Positions 34,412-48,416 of a stretch of DNA of 64,000 nt are shown in pieces. Location: NCBI GenBank assembly GCA_036674765.1, contig JARVKI010000058.1:1-64000 (forward strand), in the 5' to 3' direction. The first letter of the stretch is position 1. Every line of letters starts with the position of its first letter. Under the pieces are notes generated by a model. It was given only the letters and a program-made list of their open reading frames with translations. It was not told where the DNA came from and searched no databases. The translations under genes and the position numbers were made by a program. This DNA is from Seiridium cupressi (Eukaryota; Ascomycota; Sordariomycetes; Amphisphaeriales; Sporocadaceae).

Positions 34412-37400
34412 ATGGATCAGTCCAAGTTGGTCGAGCTGCTTCAGGCGTCGACCATTCGTGAGTTCCTCTTCCCCTCCTTTGTTGCACTTTCCTGTCCCAG
34501 CCAGGGACGTGAGCGAGAACAAGACTGCTGACATCACGTCTCCTTCTAGCCGACACCCTCAAGGTCAAGACTGCTACGGCCGAGCTCAAGAAGAACTACT
34601 ACCCTCATCCTGAGGCTCTTCTTGGCCTTCTCCACGTTGTCGTTTCTCACGATGACGCGACAGTCCGACAGCTCGCTGCCGTCCAGTCTCTGCGCCTAGT
34701 GCCCAAACACTGGAAGAAGATCGGCTCCGAGCAGAAGACTGGGGTTCGCAATGAGGTCGTACAGGCAGCCATTCGCGAACAACACCCCAAGGTCCGCCAT
34801 GGCATCTCCCGTGTCATCGCCGGCATCGCTTCCATCGACTTTGAGAACAAGGAATGGCCCGACCTGCTTCCTGCTGTTCTGCAGCTAACTACCTCTGACA
34901 ATGTCGCTCATCGCGAGATCGGCTCCTACATTATTTACAGCCTGCTGGAGGCCGATCCCACTACATTCTCCGAACATCTGTCCCAGATGTTCGAGCTCTT
35001 CGGCAAGACCATCCGGGACCCCCAAAGTCGCGATGTCCGCATCAACACTATGCTTTCCATCAGCTCTTTGCTCCTGTTGATCCAGGCTGATGAGGATGAG
35101 GAGTCTGTTGCCACTGTTCAAGAGTTCATCCCTGCCATGGTTGATGTCCTCAAGGATACCATCGATAACGGCGATGACGAGCACACACAACAAGCCTTTG
35201 AGGTCTTTCAGACTTTCCTCGGCTACGAGTCTGCCCTCATCTCCAAGTACTTCAAAGATCTTGTCCATTTCATGCTCGAGTTGGGCGTCAACACCAACGC
35301 GGACGACGAAGTCAGAAACCAGGCTTTGGCTTTCCTTACCCAGTGTGCTCATTATCGCCGTATGAAGCTCCAGGCCATCCCTGACCTGGCTACTCAGCTC
35401 ACCAGAAAGAGTATGCAAATCTTGGCCGAATTGGAAGAGGATGACGATGAAGACGCCATGACGCCTCCTCGCTCTGCCCTGGCACTCATTGATCAGCTCT
35501 CCACCGACCTGCCTCCCAGACAGGTCATTGTCCCTGTTCTTGAGGACCTCAAGAAGTATGCTGCTGCCGAGAGTGTTGGAGCTCGACGGGCAGCCATGAT
35601 TGCCTTGGGCACATGCGCAGAGGGAGCACCCGACTTTGTTGCTACCCAGGTCGAGAGTCTCATGCCCATCATTCTTCAGCTCCTGAACGACCCTAACAGA
35701 TCTGTACGTCATGACGCCTTAGTCTGTCTCATGCGCATGGGCGAGGATCTGGCAGAGTTCATGAAGGGCCACCACGAGACTATCATGACAGCCCTTGTCA
35801 AGAACTTGGAGGCTGCCTCTGAGAACGAGAATGACGATAAGAACGTCGAGATTATTCACTCGGTGTGTGGATCCATCGACACCATGGCTGAGGGTCTTGG
35901 CGGTGAAGTTATGCAAAAATACGCTCAAGGTCTCATCAGCCGTGTCGGAAGATTCCTCAGCCACTCTGATGTCAAGGTCAAATCCGCAGCTGCTGGTGCA
36001 ATTGGTGCCATTGCTCTGGCTATCGAGGATGGCTTCAACCCGTTCCTTAAAGAGACCATGGAGGCCATGTCACCCTTTGTTGTAGCTGAAGATGGCGAGG
36101 ACGAGCTTTCGTTGCGGAGCTCCGTTGTTGATGCCATGGGCCGTATCGCCGTTGGTGTCGGCGCCGAGGACTTTCAGCCTTACGTCATGCCCTTGCTTTT
36201 GTCCAGTGAAAAGGCTCTCGATCTGGGCAACGCTAGGCTACGTGAGACTACGTTTATCCTCTGGAGTCAACTTTCCAAGGTCTACGAGGGTAATCTGGGC
36301 GACTCCCTGCAAGGCATCTTCAAGGGTCTCTTTGATAGCATTGAGCTCGAGGAAGAGGACATTGAGCTCGATGAGGAGATCGCCGGATTAGTAGAGGGTC
36401 AAATTGTCACTGATGGCAAGAAGATCAAGGTCAAGTCTGTCGAAGAAGACGATGAGGAAGAAGATGAGATGGACGACGACGACGATGATGACTCTGACTG
36501 GGATGATATTATGGGTATCTCTCAGGCTGCCATGGAGAAGGAGGTTGCCGTGGAAGTGCTTGGCGATGTTATCAGTCACGCCAAGGACAAGAGCGTCCCC
36601 TACCTCGAGAAAGCCATTGAGCTCATCACGCCGCTGGTCGAGCACACCTACGAAGGATGCAGAAAGGCTGCCATCTCAACTTTGTGGCGCACATATGCCT
36701 GCGTCTGGCAGATTATGGAGGAGCAGACTGGCCAGAAGTGGAAGCCCGGTCTACCTCTCAACTTCGAAACCCCTGCCAACCTTGCCAAGCTTGGTGAAGT
36801 TGTTGCAACTGCCACGATGCAATTATGGCTCGAAGAGTCCGATCGGTATGTTTTGGTCCCATCTACGCGTTCACGCGAGGCATTTCCTCCTTCCAAATGA
36901 TGAGTACATTACGTTACACCCAGCTCACTCATACGCAAATTGCGGTTGCTGAGAACACGTTACATCAACTCCTGATGGAAATGACCCTTTCTTTTGTCAT
37001 ACTTGTCACGAAGTTTTCTTTCATTGAAAAGGCTGCTGACTATTCATAGTGACGTTGTGACGGAGATCAACCGTAATGTCGCTGCGACGTTGAAGCTCTG
37101 CGGGCCGGCCATTCTCGCACAGAAGAACCTGACCGAACAGAGCATTACTGTTTTGGGCACGTTGATTACACGCTCCCACCCTTGCCAGCAGGATCTGGGT
37201 GACGAGGAAGACAACCAAGCAGCCGAGGGCACATCAGAGTGGGACTGGCTAGTCATTGACACCGCTTTAGATGTTGTCATTGGTGTCGCGGCAGCCTTCG
37301 GCAGTCAATTTGCCGAAGTCTGGAAGATCTTCGAGAAGCCCATTGTCAAGCTCATTAGCTCCCAAGAGGCCATCGAGCGGTCAACTGCCGTCGGTGTGAT

Positions 37401-37984
37401 TGCCGAGTGCACGGCGTATATGGGATCTGCCGTGTCTCCGTACACCAAGACATTGCTGCCGCCACTGCTGCACCGCCTCTCGGACGAGGACAAGGAGACC
37501 AAGTCCAATGCGGCCTATGCTATCGGTCAACTGTGCTACCACTCCAACGACAGTGCCACATATCTGCCGGCCTATGGCCAAATCATGGGCAAGTTGGAGC
37601 CACTGCTGCACATCAGTGAGAGCAGACTTCAGGACAACGCGACTGGCTGCATGAGCCGCCTGATCATCGCGCACCCGGACAAGGTACCGTTGGAGCAGGT
37701 TCTTCCCGCCCTTGTTGACTTGCTACCTCTCAAGGAGGACTACGAAGAGAACAAGCCCGTTTACGAGTGCATTGCCAAGCTTTGTGAGTAGATATTGCCC
37801 CCGACTGTGGTGCGGAATAATTGCTGACCCTTTCTCAGATGAGCTTCAGAACCCCACAATCCAGGGGCTTACACAACGTCTCGTACCTGTCTTCCAGAAA
37901 GTCCTCGGTCCTCCTGAGGAGCAATTAGAGCCTGAGACTAGGGAGGGCTTGCAAGACTTGGTTCGCAAGCTGGGTATTGCGTAA
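34412..37984 (+). CDS. KAP123: Importin beta-4 subunit, karyopherin Kap123
   Basis: Four exons: 34412-34457, 34550-36845, 37050-37783 and 37839-37984, giving about 1073 residues, close to the usual length of Kap123. Introns are 92, 204 and 55 nt, with CTGAC-type branch sites. The protein is all helical HEAT repeats, starting MDQSKLVELLQASTIPDTLK and continuing with the family-typical QLAAVQSLRLVPKHWKK. A strongly acidic loop at about residues 640-670 (EEDDEEEDEMDDDDDDDSDW) corresponds to the acidic loop of importin-beta proteins. Kap123 carries ribosomal proteins and histones H3/H4 into the nucleus in a Ran-GTP-dependent cycle. The first exon is only 46 nt, and its short peptide joins smoothly across the intron (TI-PDTLK). 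Confidence 0.93.
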
Positions 37985-40900
37985 TTGGACACACAGGATA
38001 GAGGAATGATACCCACGAAGAAACCCGAGGCCATATACCCCCAAGGCCGATGACGGTATGATGGCACGACCACAGGCATGAGGCTACGGGAGGAACGATC
38101 GGTTGCTGTGCATATACACTTGCGATTCCCCCCGCTAGATAGACACTTCGATATGTTCTTTTTGTCATCCGATGAGAATCTTAGAGTCACTTTGAGCCGT
38201 AGTCTTAGGGCTTGCAGTAATTGCGAGATCCCGAATAAAACAGTAAAACTTACAACCCAAATTCGGTCCGAGGGCTGTACGCCTTTCTTACAAGACGAAT
38301 AGTGACGAACAGGCGACTAATCTCGTCCACCCAGCATTCGAAGACCGTATGATATGAACCGAGTCGGGCGCCACGGCTGAGAAGAGTGTCGTCAATCCAG
38401 CTTCGATAAATATTCAACTGGATTAGGAACCCCTCGTCCACGCGTCGGGCACTGCAATTTTTGGAGTGGACGTCCGACGTGTGGCCTCAATTGACACAAT
38501 TCATCCGATACAGGTATGTCATCATGGGATCTCGTCATTTGGGAACACATCAGTCAAGTAACATCACTCGATACTATATCGCGTTTTCCTATCGTATTCC
38601 TGATACAGAAGGACTAGCCATTTATATCTTCACCATCTTATCTCAGGGTGAATTCCGGGGAAACAAATCAATGGACTATTTACAACTACGCTTATGACGT
38701 TGGGTATGAATTGGTAATGTATAGCTTCGGGCACTGGTCTGCTTGCCAATGGCAAAGTATTACAGAGAGTATATATAGCCAGTCTCGTGAACGGGTGAGC
38801 ACTACCCAGGATCTGCAACGTAGCTGACCATACTCTGTCATCTGTTATATTCCTCTTTGGTCTCACCTATGGGTCTTTAGGATCTCTTCGTTCGTGGCGA
38901 GGCTTCGGCCATGCCTGTCGCCATCATTGGTGCAGCAAAGGGTCGTTCGAGAGTTCGTGGATCTCGCAGTGCGAGGTAGGCCGGGAGAAGGTTTACTGGA
39001 GTCTCTTGATTACAATCACGGTGGGACTAATTCCCAACCTAGCGGCATACAAGCGTCTCGTTTGAGGCATGAAGACCCGCATTCTTCGAACCATGCTATA
39101 TCATGCGACGCCGTCATTGGATGTTAGGAACTTGGGAGAGTATTCCCGAGCAAACAATTCTAGTATCAACTTGGAAGGCCCATCGTATTCGAGAGCACAA
39201 CGCTTTAGTAGTGCATCCGCTTATACGTGCCCCCTCATATCAATGATCAACCTGCTTCCTTCAAGCAAGTTGATGGTGCCAGGTATATCACATACACCCA
39301 ACTTCAGGCTGCCCAGCTATCAAGGTCAGCGGTCAGAACCGCACGTAATCGTCCGAAAGATCTCAAGCTGTAAACTTGACCGGGCTCTCCGTAATGGGCG
39401 AAATACATGCAAAATCCAGAATCTTGTTGGTTGTCGAACAAAGGTCACTATGATTAGACACTTTCCATGGTCGAGTGGCTAATTTCCCATATTGGGCATC
39501 TTGTTGTGTGGGAACAGCCAAGGATGAGGCTCATCTGCTAGCCCTGACACCGAACGTGGTAAAAGACTGTTCAATGGCTGCATTCGACAATTCCTGTTTG
39601 CGACCCAGGCTGCAGGATGGAGAGACAAGGAGGCTCACCTGGCTTGAACGTTTCCACCCCAACCACCTCCTTGCATGGATCTGCACCCCACAGATCGCCT
39701 TGCAGCTTTCCACCATGCGACTGTACGTTGCAGAGTTTCACATGGAGTCACGTTGATCTCTTACTTTCCGTGTTGCATTGCGTTGAGTTTGACGTTCATG
39801 TATGTGTGAGAAACCTTTGACAAGTTGTTGCTTGACGTATGCCTAGTGCCTCGTGGGGGAAAGAAACCTAAGCCAGCTAGATATGTGGTCGCAGGCGGTA
39901 TTATGGAGCAGGTCCGTCGCGGCTTTTCGGGCTAAGAACTAGTTTTATAGTCGTCGTCAGCAACCGAATATAGTGGCCGAGAAATTCGGCTTGCGCATCG
40001 CGAAGGGGAAAAGATAGCTTGGCGCCACCACATGGCGTCAAGGTGCTTGTTCACGCACGGCTCAAGAAGAAGCTGGAGCACAAGATGCCAGGTGGAACCA
40101 AGGCCAGGGCGCTCTGTCCGTGCCCGCTTGAGGAGCGCCCCATCGAGATAAGAACTCTATGTAAGTTAAACCTGGCGGGACTGACGGCGCACGAGCCGGA
40201 GCCCCCGACAAAAGACTGCAGAATGGACTTTTCATGAATCCTACGCTGCGCCAGGGGATATGTTTTAGGTTGCCCAGTTTTGCATAGCCTCTGTTACCTG
40301 GTCCAGAGGCGGAATACAAGAGCCAGAGCAAAGGTACTGAAGCAGGGGGTTAAGTAACAGGTTCAGCGCAACAACAACGCCAGTGTCTTAGGTCACGGCA
40401 TATTGCTTCGGAGTAATCGTCCGGGCACGGCCACCCACCTTGAGGTAGCGCGCTGCAAATTCAGATATGGGTAGCCTAGACGCCAGACGCTGGGTGATGG
40501 CATGCATGCCAGATCGTTCTATGCAGTAACCTCACTTTTCAGCTCATTCGAGTGAGGCTTCCACTCATTAGTCCTGAGACGGTGGCAGGCCTGTACCTCT
40601 GAACTTGCGATGTTGGATCCAACGAAGTGAGATGCAAGCACTAGGTGAAAAGCGTCTTCTGCATGCCTTATCATAAGAGGTGTTTCGAAATTCCAGGCTA
40701 CCCAGCTAGCTACAGCAACCATTGAGGGCGCGACTGTGAGTGCTACTGGCTCATTAGCCATTTGCGCGTGAATGTCCTGATGTCCATGTCACCGCTTGGA
40801 GTCTGAGTCTGTTTGGGGAAAGTCATTGGCCTAACTCCTGCAGGAGGGTGTTCCCGGGCCTGGGCGCTGCAGCGTCGTATCAGAAGAGGTCGCGCATTTG

Positions 40901-43900
40901 CTGAGTTGCCTCTCATGAGGAATGTGGCCGAAATAACATGGTGCAAGCCCCGGCTTGAGCTAGTCCTTTCCTTTACACATCTGTTTCTCTGATGTTTGTG
41001 GTACTCCCCTCGGATCAAAGTGATATGGCTATGACATCATTAAAGCTCATAGCAGCAGATCCTTACAGTATTGTACACAACAAGGACAGGCTCTCCGCAA
41101 CCCCAATCCTCTGTCAGTTTGGACGAGCAACAGGCAATGGTCGACATGGGGAGGCAAAGATGCACTTGATGATGGCCAAGGTGGGATGAAACTTGGAAGA
41201 ATGCCCACCAAATGATCATCGGCAGGCGAATGAGCTGTTTGCGTGCAGCGGTCCGAAGCTGGAGATAGTGATGGTGCACCGCTCCCTGTCGCTAATCTAT
41301 CACGTACCTGGGGCTTAATTAGCTCAGATATGAGCACTCGCCATGGCTTGATTCGTCCATGCTCCGTAGCGCAAGTGTGAAAGAAGCGAATAGCGCTGAA
41401 GACTCGGCGCGTTACGCATTGGTCTTCAAGGATATAGATTGACAGTTTGACAAGATTTCCGCGAACAAGGTTGAGGTTCGGCAGCGAAAAGAAAGGTTTC
41501 TTGCCAGACTGCAGACTGCAATGCCATCGATACCATGACATTACCTTGATCGTGCTGCCCTCCCCTTGCTCAATTATCAGTTGCCCCCCAGCTTCTGCCC
41601 AGGCGCTTGCAGATGTCCCCTGCTTCTTGCATCGCGATTGAAGAACGTTATTGGGTGGGCTGAATTTGTCCCCTGGACGGCGGCCGAAATCTATCCCCTG
41701 CAAGCCGCCCATCTTGGCAGTTGTTTCCACAGGAGCTTGTCTGCATCCAAGGAAAGATCTGAAACGGTCCCTGTCAGGTACTCGCTAGCCACACCAGTGT
41801 CTTGGCAGAATGGTGTGTCGATAAAAGTAGTTCGCTCTTCAATGTGATGCGCAATTGTTGTCGGATCACTACCAGTGTCGGCGCCAAGCCCAACACATCT
41901 TTCGAGCAAAGCCGGCAGCAGAGCAGCAGTCTTGATGGGTGATTGTGTTCCTCCTACGCGAATGCAAGCACTGAAACAAGAAGAAAAGAGAGGAGGGGGC
42001 AAAACGACAAAGTAAACTGATCACCGTAGTGCCTATGCGTCCTGGTCCAAGCGCGCAAGTTTCTTTCTTCAAAATGCCATACCGAACTTTTTGGGCCACA
42101 GATCTGGACGTCAAAAGGATGCAGTGCACCATTCCACATGAACTGCCATTTCAGGCATTATGACGTCCGGATGGCAGAGAGATACGAAACACCCAGTGCG
42201 TCTTTGCGTCTTTGCGTCGCTAGAGACTGCTTCCTGTGATTTGCTATGGGAGATAGCTGATAGATATTCATAGTATGCTAGCTGCGGCGCAGCGTCAAAC
42301 GTGCTTTTGCGCACGCATTTACCCGACTGTTCTGGACGATGTCACAGCATCCCATGGATAAACTGTTGCCCTGAGCCAGGTGCTGTAGGTCTCAATGTAG
42401 CATGGAAAATTCTGTGCTAGCCCGGGAGGCCACATATCACAGCATGGAAAAGGCAAAAAGTTAGTCTCACGAAACCTAGATGGCGTGTGACAGCTGCGAG
42501 ATGCAGTTGCCATGCTGAGGCGGCTTGCAGTAGAGCGATTCTGATGAATGATCCGACGGTCGCACATGAGGATCCTTTGGTTGACGTGAGGATTATTGGC
42601 ACATACCGTGGTTGGTCCAAGTGCGCAATTCTTGTGATGGCTGAAGTCGAGTCCTGCCGCTGGGGAGCCTGGTGAAACGGTCAGGTGAATGGGTACATCC
42701 GAGCCGAACAGTCTCGATGTGTTACAAGCGTTGATTCAACACAGTCCATCATGAAAAGGCGGCAATGCGTGTCGAACACCTTCTTTGTATGTTAGGTCGC
42801 GTCTGGCTCGTCCATACCCAGCGCTACTAGAGCATTGAGAAAGTCAATTGCAGCCGGGCCCACTGCCGGGCCTGTTCAGTGTGGGCCTGGGTGGGGAGAA
42901 CCACAGTGGAGAATGCCTGCTGTTGCCGGTCGATCACAGCTAACTAACAGCTAAAACCAGCTTGCTGCTCAGAAATGAAGCAGGCCCATCTGTCGGTCAA
43001 CCCTCCGAACTGCCAGAAACGGGTCCGGGGGCCTACAGCACCCAGCACCTAGTTGCCAGCTTGGCAAAGCCCACATGGTGCAGCGGGGGGTTTTATGTTT
43101 TTTATCTCTGGTTCTGGGTCAAATGCCATTCTCGGTTCGCAGCTCATATTACCGAAGGTGGTTGTAGAGAATGCCAACAGATAGTATGTGTATTATTATT
43201 GTTATTGTTGTTCTGGTGGAAAAGACGGCGTAGATGGCCCCTTGTTTTGATTTCGATCGCCACTCGTCTCGACTTGGAGTATGCTGTTAAATTGGCGCTG
43301 CAGTTGGCTACTGTATACCGACAGACCAGTGACTCCGGCCTGTCGTAAATGTCGTACCCAGAATGCCCACTGTGGCAGAGGTTGACCAAATTCGGCACCC
43401 TACGTCGCGCTTGTTAGGAAGATGGCGACTTGGCTAGGTTAGAGCTTAATGCGGCGCATGGTGTGGGAGCCCCAAAGGCTCGTGCTGGCTGTAATCAACG
43501 ACGGCGATGGATGGCTAGACAGCATTTGCCTTCAAGGCATGCACATGCACTTGCACGTAAAACTTACATTTGCATTCGCAGATTGAGACTCCGGAGAAAG
43601 GGGAAGATATGCTTTAGATTTAAATTCGGATTACAGTCCCAGTGGTCATTTCCACCTGCCCTTGGCAGATGCAAAATAAGCCTTGGGGAATGGCATTATA
43701 CATTTTGGTGGTTGCAAAGTGGTCGACTTGATGATAGCCAAACCTTGATGCCCAAAATGGAGGCTTCGTTGCAGCCACAGGCTAAGTCTCGCGCCGAACA
43801 CTGCATATGTTGAGTCATCGAGAGCCAAGGCGTTGGAAAAGGAACAGGGAAGAATGATTGAGATAAATCATCATATGCTGACTTAATGCACACCCGCTCG

Positions 43901-44942
43901 TGTTGTAGGAGCCGCAGAGGGAAGGGAGAGAGGGAGACAAACTTGCAATCAAAGTCACAGTAGCCATGGTTCCCCTGCATGGCAAGATGCGAACGAAAGA
44001 GCCTCCTTTGATGCTGTCCCAGATTGTAAATGGCAAATGCGCAGGTAAATTGGCCAGAGTCAAAATAAAAATTGCATTGTGGTGGTTTCCAAAGTGGAAA
44101 GCGGCAGCCACAATCAAGTGGCGTGCATGTAGTAGGGTACATGTGTGCATACTGAAAGCTCTCCCTAGCGCTGCCGTGCTCATCATGGGCCAGGGGCCTG
44201 GGGCCTGACCCGGGGCCCCTGTACATTGCAGTCTGCGGTCTCGCTGGACGGGGCACTGCGCTAAGAAATTCCCCCCAACCACGCTTGACCAGGAATCTAC
44301 CACATGTGGATCCGGGCGCCGATCAATTCTTGCACACACAATGTCTATCCATTCTGCTTACAGTCGCGGCACTAGGGTCGAGGACAGGCATTCACCACAC
44401 GCACGCGCACGCAAATGGGCCGACAGACGCAAAGAGTATGCAATGCTAGCGAGGCTAATGTACGGTTGGTCAAGGGAGGGCAGAAGCGGAGGTATTCTGG
44501 CAAGCTACTGTAGGAAAAAGGTAAGGTAGGTAGGTAGGTAGGTAGGTCGGTCGGCTGGTGGCTGGCCTGGGCGACGGCACGCTGATTTCGCTTCGAGGCA
44601 GCTACCAGCCCATGTGGCAGATGTGGTATATATTCCCCCAGCCGTGGTCCTCACCCTTCTTCCCACTCCTGCTCCTGTTCCTTCCCGTGTCCATTTCCTA
44701 CCCATTGCAGTTTCCGCGCAAAAGCAGAGTGTTGTTCGATCGCTGAGAGGCTAGAAGACGTCGGAGTCCTCCTCTTTTCACTCGCTATATTATCGTCTTA
44801 CCAACCATCCATCCATCGCTGTTGTGTACTCTTTTAGCAAAGGGCATTACTATCGCTGGTTGCATTTAGCACGCCTTGTTGTTTCAATTGGTTCCAGGCT
44901 TTTTCTTAGCATCGCATCACAGCACATTATCAGCATTTCAAA
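37985..44942. other. Gene-poor region (7.0 kb)
   Basis: No supportable gene. The longest frame is 41047-41730 (minus, 227 codons), which has no motif, no continuation by splicing and competing open frames on both strands. The frames at 43430-44339 overlap on both strands. The last ~400 bases contain a tetramer repeat and C/T-rich sequence leading into the wall-protein promoter. I saw no tRNA, transposon domain or long repeat. Confidence 0.5.
44524..44552. repeat. TAGG/TCGG tetranucleotide microsatellite
   Basis: Six or so tandem GGTA units followed by two GGTC units. It lies about 400 bases upstream of the wall-protein start codon. Confidence 0.9.
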
Positions 44943-46010
44943 ATGAAGTCTGCAGTTGTCGCCGCCGCCCTCGTGGGTGCTGCCTTCGCTGCTCCTCAGG
45001 GAGTCACGGACAAGATTACTCCCGATGGTGGAATTCCTTCCGGTTGCTCAGCGGCGTACGATGGAAACTTCGAGATCACCGTTGCACAGGTTTCGTACCA
45101 GAAGAGGGATCAACAGGTTCAGGTACGTCCAAGCCCCATGCCGATGCTATGCCGCGACCTATGCTGACTATTCAAACAGAGACGTGCCGAGTGCGGTGCC
45201 AACGGTGTGCTCGTCCTGTCTCTCTCGGACGAGTCCCTCTACGACTCCAAGGACCGCACTGGATACATTGCTTCCAACTATCAGTTCCAGTTCGATGGTC
45301 CTCCCCAAGCTGGTGCCATCTATACCAGCGGTTTCTCCATCTGCGAAGACAACCTGCTGGCTCTGGGCTCCAACAAGACCTTCTACCGCTGCTTGTCTGG
45401 CGACTTCTACAACCTCTACAACGTGAACTGGGCAGAGCAATGCGAGCCTGTCTCCATTCTCGCCATCCCTTGCGGCTCCGACGACAGCGCCAGCCAGGGT
45501 AGTGATGGCCAGATCGTTGGTACTACTGTCGTCCAGACTACCATAGTCACTGCTCTCCCAGACGGCCAGCCTCAGGTCATCACTACCTCGGTCCCCGTCC
45601 CCGTTACCTCTTACTACCCGACGAGTGCTCCGGTCAGCCAGATCAGCGACGGACAGATCCAGGTCCCTCCCCCACAGACCGCAACATCGGTTGCTACCGC
45701 TTCCATGAGCGCGCCCACTACCACTGTCGTTCTTCCCACCGAGACTGGCTCCGTCTCTCTCCCCACTGGCACTGCTGTCACCAGCTCGGCTGCCTCTCCC
45801 AGTGTCACCGCTAGCGCCAGCGCTTCGTCAAGCAGCGCTGCTGTCTCCTCGTCTGCCGGTAGCTCTTCTGCCGGTAGCTCTTCCGCTGCTGGAACCACAT
45901 CGGCCCCTGCAGCCACCACTTCAGCTCCTGCCTCAAGTGGATCTTCGCGCACTGCGACTGCATCATTCGGAGGCCTCGTGCTCGCCATGATTGCTTTCGC
46001 TTGTCTGTAA
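44943..46010 (+). CDS. PIR-type cell wall protein with GPI-anchor signal
   Basis: Two exons, 44943-45122 and 45180-46010, giving 336 residues with a 57-nt intron in phase 0. A signal peptide (MKSAVVAAALVGAAFAA) is followed by a Cys-containing domain beginning CSAAYDGNFEITVAQ. Cys65, Cys131, Cys148 and Cys158 have spacing close to the four-Cys C-terminal domain of yeast Pir proteins, and Cys35 and Cys115 are extra. Two PIR-like motifs follow (QGSDGQIVGTT near 166-176 and SQISDGQIQ near 213-221). After these comes a long Ser/Thr/Ala stalk suited to O-glycosylation, then a hydrophobic end (SFGGLVLAMIAFACL) typical of GPI attachment. Dibasic sites KR54-55 and RR61-62 could be Kex2 cuts. The protein probably reaches the wall by both ester linkage and a GPI remnant. 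The mature function is structural. Confidence 0.85.
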
Positions 46011-48416
46011 TGTTTTGATTCAGATGAAGCGATGACGGTAGCAGTCATCGTGGGTTAATGATTTGGTAATGGCATGACAATGATGGAATACTTAATGGCA
46101 AATCGGGAAAAAGATTGCTGACTACACCGACGATCGAGCATCATGGAGGTGGTTAAAAAACGATGTTTTCAACACCGGGAAGAGTAGGAGGACTTAATAC
46201 ATTTGAGAGGTAATTACATAGTGCATCCATGGGGTTTTTGAAATTCCCTCTGAACATGATCATTTATCCCCTTTCACTAGATGAAGTGTCACTCACCTCA
46301 CACGCGTGAATATAAGTAGCCTACTGGGTCGATCATGCCTTATCTGTGATCTGTGACGATGGTTACGGCCAGGCATCTACCATTCAGAGCTCTCGGCCTA
46401 ATTGACATATACTTGTCGAGCAATGATAATGATCAAAATGTAAAGGACTTGGAACGGAAGCTCTTACCGCCGCCTCATTTTGAAAATTCAGCCAAGCTCA
46501 ATCTGTGCTATGTAGGATCCTGCACCGACCATTTTGACGTTGCAAGTAGACTTGGAATTGAGATACTTGACAGGTGCTGTAGGAGAAACAAAAAGGTATC
46601 ATATTGATCAATATACCAATGCACGACAACAGTTCTCTATGGTCAGGGAAGATCCCGCGTTGCACCTACGAAAAGAAATGCCGGTGTTATCTGTACGCGT
46701 TCGACGGAGAAGAATATCAGTTGCATAGCATCCTTCTACTAGCCACTTTTACCCCATCATAAACCCTGAGACCTTGTGTATGCATGCATTTAGCCGTCTT
46801 GAAAACGGAATGGTAGCTGGTAAGAGGGGAAGACCATGAGAACTAGCCTAGTCGGATCAGTGAAATGAGTACATACTTTTTCTTTTTTTTGCTTGTGGCG
46901 AGCAACTGGCAACTGGAGTGGAAACAATGTGTGTTTGTCTCGATTATATAGCCTCGAATGCGTACTACCGCAGCCCTCGACGTCGCACGGCATCTGCGGT
47001 TTCCCGTGGATGCACAGATACTAAGCCGGATTTCTTTTCTTATTGGTTGCGTAGTCACAATTCAGGGCATTGGCGTGTCACTTTTGGTGTTTCTTGTATG
47101 TGGTGGGTTAGCGAATCAGCAGCCAGAGTCTTCTCTTTGGCGGTAACGAGTAGAAAGCGCGTGGTAGGACAGATATATCAAGTGTAGAATAGTCTGACAT
47201 ACTGTACTTCCGTTGATCGAGGAAGCTCATTCATCATAGTTGGAGCACTAGAGTTAGTTGTCCAGCTGATGTTGTCGCTTTCTAGCTTGTCCAGAAGCTC
47301 GACAATTTGACAAAACTTGCCGCGGTTCTAAATTTGATTCTTAAAAGTCCGCCTCAGATGTTGTCCCAGTTGTTGGTCTTATAGATGGTAGGGGAGTAGT
47401 GGACCAGAAACGCGTAAGAGGCATGTCTCTTGAATCGAGACAATTATAAATCGAGCATAGTTCGAGATGCTCATTAGAAATGGCTCCTATTCGTCAAACT
47501 AACTCTTCGTCATACCCTTTTCCGGGGTAGAAGACCGGTGAGGATAAGATATCACGATCAACGAGAGGTCCGGATGAATCGTGAAGATCGTCAACTTGAC
47601 CACAGTAGTGGTGTTTTAGACCTTGGGCAATAGCCACATTGGCACCAAGTGGAGTGCACAATGCTCTCTATTTTCCGGAAATTAGTCCATATGAACCGAA
47701 CGGCCCAAATGGAGTATCAACGAGAATGGCGAGCAGCGACGATATTATGCATAGGATGCAGTCATCGTTACCGGTAACACCGAATTGTATGATTTGATCA
47801 TTCCACTTGACATTAATCGCTCCCCGAAATAGGGAAAGCTAAGCCCCCCTTAGATCTTCCGGCTCTCCATCGCAATGGTGAGCTAAACTACAATGTTCCC
47901 GATTCAATAAGGTCGTAAGCTGCCACTATTGTGCGAGGTACGCAAATTTGGCCTTGAGGGCATTCCGACCTCATCTGCACACGAGCTTGCATTATCAGGA
48001 CTGCTTTGGAAAACCTTACGATCTGCTATCTCGTCAGGGAGGGCTTTGACGAGGCTCGACACATCGCCCATTGCTACTTCGGTAGGAGTATGGCATTCCT
48101 AAGCCGCTATCTTGGGTTGTATTGTGCCGTTGCGTTGATACTGAGCCATTTACGCATTCAATGGAACACTCTGGACTGGCTAATTGTAGACAGTCATTTC
48201 CTGGCACCAATGCAATTTGAACCATTCTGAGCCTGTATACAGTAGATTTATCACACACACCTTGATGAAGTATGTGTAGACTAATAGAAGAATAACGAGC
48301 GTAGCCATAGTCGGCCCTAGGCTTTGAATACAAACTACCCTTCGTTTGCAGCCCTCTTCTTCCCGGGTGCCCGCAATCTGTCGGCTATCATCTGCGTCGT
48401 TGAGACGATCAAGCGC
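46011..48416. other. Gene-poor region (2.4 kb)
   Basis: Contains the 3' flank of the wall-protein gene and the 3' flank of the pectate lyase. All frames are under 100 codons and without motifs. No RNA gene or repeat was recognised. Confidence 0.55.

Noticed and set aside
34885..35712. 275-codon minus-strand open frame
   Set aside because: Antisense shadow of the KAP123 coding exon, whose plus-strand frame has clear family motifs.
41047..41730. 227-codon minus-strand open frame
   Set aside because: No recognisable motif, low-complexity Ser/Pro stretches and competing frames. Not enough to call a gene.
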